This document shows, one piece after another, positions 47,346-52,500 of a DNA stretch of 52,500 bases; position 1 is the stretch's first letter; each line of letters begins with the position of its first letter. The DNA is from Paenibacillus aceti. GTDB taxonomy: Bacteria; Bacillota; Bacilli; Paenibacillales; Paenibacillaceae. The translations under genes were made by a program, and so were the position numbers. Under the pieces are notes generated by a model. That model saw only the letters and a program-made list of their open reading frames with translations, had not been told where the DNA came from and searched no databases. The stretch is from assembly GCF_003614185.1 (NCBI RefSeq), contig NZ_KZ987724.1:4357482-4409981 (forward strand), written 5' to 3'.

Positions 47346-49100
47346 ATGGAGCATATTGCGTTGTACCGTGCTTGGCGGCCGCAGTCGTTTCAAGACATGG
47401 TAGGACAACAGCATATTATCCGTACACTGCAGAATGCGATTCGTGAGCAGCGTCTGTCGCATGCTTATTTATTCAGCGGACCGCGCGGAACGGGGAAGAC
47501 AACCACTGCGAAGGTCCTGGCCAAGGCAGTTAACTGCGAGAAGGGTCCTGCAGCCGAGCCTTGTAATGAGTGTGAAGCATGCCGGAGGATCACCGCAGGC
47601 GCTGTCATGGATGTGCTTGAAATTGACGCCGCTTCCAACCGGGGGGTCGAAGAAATTCGCGATCTGCGCGAGAAAGTGAAGTACGCCCCGACGGAAGTGC
47701 GGCAGAAAGTTTATATCATTGATGAAGTTCATATGCTTACAACCGAAGCATTTAATGCGCTGCTGAAGACATTGGAGGAGCCACCTCCACATGTGATGTT
47801 CATTCTGGCTACGACTGAGCCGCACCGGCTCCCGGCGACGGTTATTTCCCGTTGTCAACGGTTCGACTTCCGTCGCGTCTCGATTGAGGAGCAATCCGGA
47901 CGGCTGAAGATGATCTGTGAGCAGGAAGGAATCACGGCGGAAGACGAAGCGATTCAATATATTTGCCGCTTGTCGGAAGGTGGGATGCGGGATGCTCTGA
48001 GTATTCTCGATCAGATCGCTTCATTCACAGACGGGCAGGTCTCTTATGAGCAGGTGCTGAGCCTTACTGGCGGGATTCCCTCGAAGCAGTTCTCCCAGCT
48101 TGCCCAGACTCTGCTCGATGGTGACGTGGGCAGTATGATGCAAATGATCGAGGATCTTATGCAGGAGGGCAAGAGCGCCGATAAATGCATGGAGAATCTG
48201 ATGTATTATTTCCGCGATCTGCTGATGATCAAGACGGTTCCTCAGGCGGACAAGCTGACGGAGCGTGTACTTGATCCCGAAGATTACAGAGAGATGGCGC
48301 ATGCTTTCTCAAGGCCGCAGCTATTCCGGATTATCGAGACGCTGAATCATTACCAGACGGAGATGAAGTATTCACAGCAGCCACAGATGCTATTCGAGGT
48401 GGCGCTGTTGAAGCTGTGCAGCATTCCGCAGCAGGAGCATACTTCGGCAGACAGACCTGCAGCCTCGGCAGCGGGCGTGGATTCCGGTGAGATCACGCAG
48501 CTTAAGAGACAGGTGACTGAGCTGGAGAAGAAGCTGGAGAAGGCTTTGCAGGGCGGATTGACCGCCTCTGGCGGAGGCGGGACGCAGGCATCCGGCCAAG
48601 GCGGCTCCAGTCGATCCTCGAAAGGGGGAGCGCCGCGAGTCTCCAGAGCAGCGAAAATCCCGTCTGGACTGGAGAAGTATGTTGCCCAGAAGGATAGCTC
48701 TGATACCTCAATGATTCAGAGCAAGTGGCATCAGGTGCTGCAGGCCGTGAAGGATGAGAAGGTTACGATCCATGCCTGGTTCATGAATGGTGAGCCGGTA
48801 TCTGTGCTGGAAGACTCCATTCTGGTCGCGTTCAAGAATGATATTCACCGTGAGACGACCGAGAAACCGATGAATAAAGGGGTTATCGAGCAGGTATTCG
48901 AGCGTCTGTTGGGCCAGCCGTATCGTCTGGTTACTATGATGCTTAAGGATTGGAATGAGGCGATCCAGGGGGGAACGGTTGCAGCAGAGAAGCCTTTTGA
49001 GCTGGAGCATGAGGAAGAGCAAGGCGGCGGAGGCAAGGAACCGTGGGTTGATGAGGCGCTGCAGATGTTCGGAGAAGATCTCGTCGTGATTAAAGAATAA
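47346..49100 (+). CDS. dnaX: DNA polymerase III gamma/tau subunit
   Basis: Clamp-loader ATPase of 584 residues. Walker A GPRGTGKTT (45-53), zinc-binding Cys64, Cys73, Cys76 and Cys79, Walker B YIIDEVHML, sensor 1 LATTEPHRLPATVISRCQRFDF, sensor 2 GGMRDALS. After residue about 360 comes the tau-specific part with a coiled coil (ITQLKRQVTELEKKLEKAL), a Gly/Ser-rich linker and a final domain. I see no A-run slippery site, so both gamma and tau from one gene is not suggested. AGAAGG lies before the ATG; TATAAT at 47293-47298 is a likely -10. Confidence 0.97.
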   Translation: MEHIALYRAWRPQSFQDMVGQQHIIRTLQNAIREQRLSHAYLFSGPRGTGKTTTAKVLAKAVNCEKGPAAEPCNECEACRRITAGAVMDVLEIDAASNRGVEEIRDLREKVKYAPTEVRQKVYIIDEVHMLTTEAFNALLKTLEEPPPHVMFILATTEPHRLPATVISRCQRFDFRRVSIEEQSGRLKMICEQEGITAEDEAIQYICRLSEGGMRDALSILDQIASFTDGQVSYEQVLSLTGGIPSKQFSQLAQTLLDGDVGSMMQMIEDLMQEGKSADKCMENLMYYFRDLLMIKTVPQADKLTERVLDPEDYREMAHAFSRPQLFRIIETLNHYQTEMKYSQQPQMLFEVALLKLCSIPQQEHTSADRPAASAAGVDSGEITQLKRQVTELEKKLEKALQGGLTASGGGGTQASGQGGSSRSSKGGAPRVSRAAKIPSGLEKYVAQKDSSDTSMIQSKWHQVLQAVKDEKVTIHAWFMNGEPVSVLEDSILVAFKNDIHRETTEKPMNKGVIEQVFERLLGQPYRLVTMMLKDWNEAIQGGTVAAEKPFELEHEEEQGGGGKEPWVDEALQMFGEDLVVIKE

Positions 49101-49164
49101 CTTTTTGGTATGATTAACAAACATAAATAAATCACTTATTTTCATTGAAGGAGATGTGGCTTAC

Positions 49165-49476
49165 GTGAATAATATGAACCAAATGATGAAGCAAGTTAAG
49201 AAAATGCAGGAGCAAATGCTGAAGGCGCAAGAGGAATTAGGCAATAAAACCATCGAGGGCAGTGCAGGCGGCGGTGTCGTAACAGCGCAAGTGAATGGAC
49301 ATAAGAAAGTGCTGGCTATTAACATCAAACCGGAGGCTGTAGATCCGGATGACGTTGAAATGCTGCAAGACCTTGTGCTTACTGCAGTGAATGATGCTCT
49401 TAACAAAGCGGAAGAGCTAGCTAATCAGGATATGGGCAAATTTACCGGCGGCATGAAAATTCCTGGCTTATTCTAA
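49165..49476 (+). CDS. ebfC: YbaB/EbfC family nucleoid-associated protein
   Basis: A small DNA-binding protein of about 103 residues with the family pattern [23 protein letters not shown] (long first helix), [19 protein letters not shown], and the C-terminal [11 protein letters not shown]. It lies between dnaX and recR, the standard order in Bacteria. Start alternatives are GTG 49156, GTG 49165 and ATG 49174; GTG 49165, 11 bases after GAAGGAG, is preferred. Confidence 0.93.
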   Translation: MNNMNQMMKQVKKMQEQMLKAQEELGNKTIEGSAGGGVVTAQVNGHKKVLAINIKPEAVDPDDVEMLQDLVLTAVNDALNKAEELANQDMGKFTGGMKIPGLF

Positions 49477-49501
49477 TCCAGATTGAAGGAGAAAACTCCC
49501 A

Positions 49502-50101
49502 TTGTATTATCCCGAACCGATCGCGAAGCTGATCGATGCTTTCACACATCTGCCGGGTATCGGTCCGAAGACCGCTGCCAGGCTGGCTTTTCATGTGCTG
49601 CGCATGGAAGAGGATGACGTTATTGATTTCGCTAAGGCTCTTGTCAGTGTGAAGAGGAATCTTCACTACTGCTCTGTCTGCTGCAATATTACGGACACGG
49701 ATCCGTGTCGGATCTGTCAGGATAAGACCCGCGACCCTTCTGTCATTTGCGTCGTCCAGGATTCTAAGGATCTGGTGGCGATGGAGAGGACGAAGGAGTT
49801 CGACGGCTATTATCATGTGCTTCAGGGGGCGATATCTCCGATGGAGGGCCTTGGCCCGGATGATATCCGCCTGAAGGAGCTGTTAAACCGTCTGAGTGAT
49901 GAGCGGGTGAAGGAACTGATCCTTGCGACGAATCCGAATATTGAGGGTGAGGCCACGGCTATGTACATTTCGCGGCTGGTGAAGCCTTTCGAGATTCGGG
50001 TTACGCGGATTGCCCACGGATTGCCGGTCGGCGGCGACCTCGAGTATGCGGATGAAGTGACTCTATCCAAAGCGCTTGAAGGCCGGAGAGAGCTAAGCTG
50101 A
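49502..50101 (+). CDS. recR: Recombination mediator protein RecR
   Basis: 199 residues. The N-terminal helix-hairpin-helix ([17 protein letters not shown]) is followed by a four-cysteine zinc finger ([20 protein letters not shown]) and a Toprim domain ([26 protein letters not shown]). With RecO it loads RecA at single-stranded gaps. TTG start, ten bases after AAGGAG; 25 bases after ebfC, so co-transcribed with it. Confidence 0.96.
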   Translation: MYYPEPIAKLIDAFTHLPGIGPKTAARLAFHVLRMEEDDVIDFAKALVSVKRNLHYCSVCCNITDTDPCRICQDKTRDPSVICVVQDSKDLVAMERTKEFDGYYHVLQGAISPMEGLGPDDIRLKELLNRLSDERVKELILATNPNIEGEATAMYISRLVKPFEIRVTRIAHGLPVGGDLEYADEVTLSKALEGRRELS

Positions 50102-50116
50102 TAATTGCATAATTGT

Positions 50117-50168
50117 AAAGAACCTTAATTCAGAAGGATATCTTTTGGATTAGGGTTCTTTTGTTTTT
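50117..50168 (+). terminator. recR terminator
   Basis: AAAGAACC and TTAATCC-like arms pair with GGATTAGGGTTCTTT; T-rich sequence follows. Confidence 0.7.
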
Positions 50169-50227
50169 GGTTCTAAGTTTGTCCGCTCCTTGATACACAT
50201 GAAATAAACGTAGACGGAAGGGGCGGA

Positions 50228-50515
50228 ATGATGATGATCCAGAGGAAGATGATGCTCGAGGGTCTGTTGAATTTTCATTTAAGGCCAGATCAGGAGGACG
50301 AATATAAGAGGATGCTCTATCAGGAGGTGAATAAGGCTCGAAAGGAATGGGAGCAGGCTTATATGGCCTTCCAGCAGGCGGTAGGCGAGGCTAATGTAGA
50401 TGTGGCGATTTATACGCTAGAGGCGGCGGAGAGAAGGTATCAGATTGAACTTAAGCGGGCCAAGCAGGCGGATGTGAAGTGGGATGCTTTTCGACAGGGC
50501 TCTTATTTTGACTAA
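50228..50515 (+). CDS. yaaL: YaaL family (DUF2508) protein
   Basis: A 95-residue, mainly helical cytoplasmic protein: LLNFHLRPDQEDEYKRMLYQEV, KARKEWEQAYMAFQQA, and AERRYQIELKRAKQADVKWD, all amphipathic. Function unknown. GGAAGGGGCGG lies before the start. The stop codon TAA is the last three bases of the target duplication of the IS4 element, so the protein is intact even though the element is inserted exactly there. Confidence 0.9.
   Translation: MMMIQRKMMLEGLLNFHLRPDQEDEYKRMLYQEVNKARKEWEQAYMAFQQAVGEANVDVAIYTLEAAERRYQIELKRAKQADVKWDAFRQGSYFD
50509..50515. repeat. Target-site duplication, left copy (right copy 52034-52040)
   Basis: TGACTAA flanks both ends of the IS element. The left copy includes the last codon bases and stop of yaaL. 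Confidence 0.85.
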
Positions 50516-52033
50516 CTCAACTTTCGCAGCTTAATTTCGGCAGGTAGGCCTTGATGTAATTAGGCAAACCAGCGATCCATTGCTGGAGTTGTGTCTGGAT
50601 GAGTATTGTGATCTTCTTACTGGCCTTCTTGGCGATATCCTCAAGCAATTCAATAAGTTGTGTTAAGGCGACTGCCCAATCTAGTTGACTTACTTCGTCG
50701 CACAGCAAATGAAATAAGCCGCCCAGCGTGCGGTTGTCAGTGCTTTGTCGGTGTTGCCATGCCAGCAAAATGTAACGTGAAAAGACAATCGTCGTATGAC
50801 TAATCAGCAGGTCATAAGAACGGCCCTGAAACTCCTTTTGTAGACGCAGCAAGGATTTGGCGCACTTGAAAAACACTTCAATATCCCAACGAATTCCGTA
50901 AATCCGGATAATTTCTTCTTCGGGGATCGAGAGATCGGTGCATAGAATCGCAAGCCATTCCTTCTTCTTCGAGCGGTGGCGGACAAATACCATCATAACC
51001 GGAATCCCTGGGGATAACTCGGTACGGATGGAACGTAAGATTCCCTTGTTTTTTCCTTGGACAGGGGTTGCTCTAAAGTAAAGCTCTTGCAAAGTTAATC
51101 GGCTTCCGCCAACAAGATAACGCTTCTTGTCATCTTTAACCATGCCGATCACATCCAGACCGCGATCAAGTATCGATTGGATCAATGGGGCATGAGTGAA
51201 CCAACTATCCATGAGGACGTATGAAGCCTGCACACCCGCTGAAAGCGCCCGATCAATCATCGCCGGAATGACTTCAGGAGCAGGAAGCAAAGCTTCAACT
51301 CGCCGCTTGTAGCCGGACGTACGCTTATCAATCTCTTGCATGATGCCGTTCACTTGAGACTTCATCGAAGCAAGCAAGGAGAAGTCCACCGGAATGAACG
51401 TATGGCCATCTGACCAACCTAGAGTAAGCATACGAAATCCCTTATAGTAGCACCCCGTTGCATGGTCTTTAAATCGGGAAAGCAGTTCAACCGCTTTGCT
51501 GCGATTGCGCTCGAACATGGAGTCGTCAACTACAAATACGGATACGCGATCTTCTCCCGTTAGCGGTTGAATTTTCTCAATTGTAGAGGAACTGAGCAAC
51601 GACAGAAACCGCCGCCATGCATAGCCGCTGTGATTCAGGAAGCGATAGACCGCATCTTTGCCAGGAAAGGATGCACCTTTCTCGCTTTCCAGTAGACGAA
51701 ACCAGTTCTTGTGGTGGAACAAAAGGACAAAGACAAGCTGGAATAAAAACGAACAGGTATAACCGAATTTCTTTTTAAAGCCCGCTGTTCTTAGGTGTTG
51801 CAGTACTTTTAGTTCTTTAAAGGCTGGTTTAATTTCATTTGGAAGTTGATTCTGCTGTACGTTTTGTTCTATCATGTAGAGGACACCTCTTCTGCGTGGT
51901 AGTGATTGCTTAGGACACTCTCACTTTACCAAACGAAGCGGTGTTTTTCTATTTTTACAACTTCCATATTGAATCGACATTCTACCCAGTAACACCATGT
52001 AATAAGGCTAGTTTTCGCTCTGCGAAAGTTGAG
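50516..52033 (-). mobile_element. IS4-family insertion sequence, complete
   Basis: 1518 bp bounded by perfect 14-bp inverted repeats, CTCAACTTTCGCAG at 50516-50529 and its reverse complement at 52020-52033, with a 7-bp target duplication TGACTAA outside. It carries one intact transposase. Intact ends, intact gene and perfect duplication suggest recent insertion. Removing it restores a continuous yaaL-bofA junction. Confidence 0.92.
50517..51875 (-). CDS. IS4 family transposase
   Basis: A 452-residue DDE transposase. The catalytic Asp residues lie in VFVVDDSMFERN and YVLMDSWFTH, and the Glu in YGIRWDIEVFFKCAK, which fits the IS4 signature Y-x2-R-x3-E-x6-K. The stop codon lies inside the terminal inverted repeat. 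No frameshift or truncation is seen. The exact ISfinder name cannot be given without a search. Confidence 0.95.
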   Translation of the reverse strand: MIEQNVQQNQLPNEIKPAFKELKVLQHLRTAGFKKKFGYTCSFLFQLVFVLLFHHKNWFRLLESEKGASFPGKDAVYRFLNHSGYAWRRFLSLLSSSTIEKIQPLTGEDRVSVFVVDDSMFERNRSKAVELLSRFKDHATGCYYKGFRMLTLGWSDGHTFIPVDFSLLASMKSQVNGIMQEIDKRTSGYKRRVEALLPAPEVIPAMIDRALSAGVQASYVLMDSWFTHAPLIQSILDRGLDVIGMVKDDKKRYLVGGSRLTLQELYFRATPVQGKNKGILRSIRTELSPGIPVMMVFVRHRSKKKEWLAILCTDLSIPEEEIIRIYGIRWDIEVFFKCAKSLLRLQKEFQGRSYDLLISHTTIVFSRYILLAWQHRQSTDNRTLGGLFHLLCDEVSQLDWAVALTQLIELLEDIAKKASKKITILIQTQLQQWIAGLPNYIKAYLPKLSCES

Positions 52034-52076
52034 TGACTAATTATTGAACAATGTCTATGGGAGGGTGGATGAGATC

Positions 52077-52340
52077 ATGAGAATTGCTCTGACAGGAGTG
52101 CTGATCGGTTCATTGATTTTACTGCTGTATATCGTTGTATCTCGCAAGCTTGGTTTGGCCTGGATGACCCGGTTAGGGCTGCATATTGTATTGGCGGCGC
52201 TGGGAATTTATGTTGTGAATTTCTCTGGACTGCTGACGGAAGCCTACATACCATTGAACCCGGTTACGATTAGTACAGCGCTTGTACTTGGACTGCCTGG
52301 GGTAGCGCTTCTGTTAGGTTTGAAATTAGCCTTAATATAA
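52077..52340 (+). CDS. bofA: Pro-sigma-K processing inhibitor BofA
   Basis: An 87-residue membrane protein, the same length as B. subtilis BofA, with two hydrophobic helices (ALTGVLIGSLILLLYIVV and GLHIVLAALGIYVVNFSGLL) and a conserved hydrophobic C-terminal stretch (NPVTISTALVLGLPGVALLLGLKLALI). With SpoIVFA it holds the protease SpoIVFB inactive in the outer forespore membrane until sigma-K is needed. ATG 52077 follows GGGAGGGTGG; an earlier start at 52044 is less likely. The IS element lies only 43 bases upstream, so its normal promoter may be displaced. Confidence 0.93.
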   Translation: MRIALTGVLIGSLILLLYIVVSRKLGLAWMTRLGLHIVLAALGIYVVNFSGLLTEAYIPLNPVTISTALVLGLPGVALLLGLKLALI

Positions 52341-52343
52341 TGG

Positions 52344-52471
52344 TTGACGAGCACTTGAATTCTGTGTTAAAGTATAAATCGCTTCTTTGATAGGCCAAGC
52401 CGTTTTGAAAACTTCAAGCAAATAAAAGTTCAAAAAACTTCTTGACACTTACAAGGCAGCCATGATATATT
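52344..52471 (+). promoter_or_regulatory. Promoter region of the next rRNA operon
   Basis: A consensus TTGACA (52442-52447) with TATATT (52466-52471) 18 bases later is followed by an rRNA-leader-like GGTCGCTGCTGAGAACG. A second set, TTGACG (52344-52349) and TAAAGT (52368-52373), lies upstream, as in tandem rrn promoters. B. subtilis has rrnA directly after bofA. The 16S gene itself is outside the window. Confidence 0.65.
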
Positions 52472-52500
52472 ATAAAGGTCGCTGCTGAGAACGAAAGCGA

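Noticed and set aside
47346-49100. Programmed frameshift in dnaX
   Set aside because: No A-run or other slippery heptamer with a hairpin was seen in the gene.

Overview
The window looks like an origin-proximal chromosomal segment of an endospore-forming, flagellated Gram-positive bacterium, most likely Paenibacillus or a close relative. The grounds are strong AGGAGG-type ribosome binding sites, frequent TTG and GTG starts, spore genes (sspP, spo0F, bofA, a forespore-type pbpG promoter, a KinA-type kinase), a large SRP RNA with an Alu domain, a c-di-AMP riboswitch pair, and gene order shared with Bacillus subtilis. Genus is inference; no database was searched.

Layout. 1-1.6 kb: 3' part of a 23S rRNA gene, 5S rRNA and terminator. 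2.0-4.8 kb: accessory genes (PadR regulator with a HAAS/pentapeptide-repeat protein, an ECF sigma factor, a ClpP paralogue). 5.0-13.4 kb: guaB, dacA, pdxS, pdxT, serS, tRNA-Ser(UGA), a small unlisted spore gene sspP, a YitT-type membrane protein and tadA; most of this order is that of the B. subtilis rrnO-guaB region. 13.4-22.9 kb: a regulatory intergenic region (DnaA-box cluster, LexA-like box, Spo0A box) in front of a sporulation-type histidine kinase, then an rRNA pseudouridine synthase, motAB, small metabolic genes, and two tandem NlpC/P60 hydrolases, each behind its own c-di-AMP riboswitch. 22.9-28.5 kb: a membrane protein, an M1 peptidase, ywhD, and a CadC/CadA-type metal efflux operon. 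28.6-45.4 kb: pbpG, speE-speB, ywiB-argS, a subtilase, rpoE, pyrG, spo0F, fbaA, murA2, rho, a radical SAM gene, rpmE; this matches in order a B. subtilis block on the other side of oriC. 45.4-52.5 kb: a GH18-type protein, SRP RNA, dnaX, ybaB/ebfC, recR, yaaL, an intact IS4-family element, bofA and the promoter region of another rRNA operon.

How it fits together. The two ends of the window correspond to the two rRNA operons that flank the guaB-bofA interval in B. subtilis, and about 33 kb of genes found elsewhere in that species lies between tadA and the SRP RNA gene. Functional themes are purine and pyrimidine nucleotides (guaB, pyrG), PLP (pdxST), translation (rRNA, serS, argS, tadA, rpmE), replication and repair (dnaX, recR), cell wall (dacA, murA2, pbpG, two NlpC/P60 hydrolases) and sporulation (kinase, spo0F, sspP, bofA). 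The kinase and Spo0F could belong to one phosphorelay.

Most interesting observations: the DnaA-box cluster in front of the kinase; the duplicated riboswitch/hydrolase units that also share a WalR-like site; a pyrG leader starting with four Gs followed by a terminator, as in CTP-sensing reiterative-transcription attenuation; and an IS4 element inserted exactly at the yaaL stop codon, separating yaaL from bofA.
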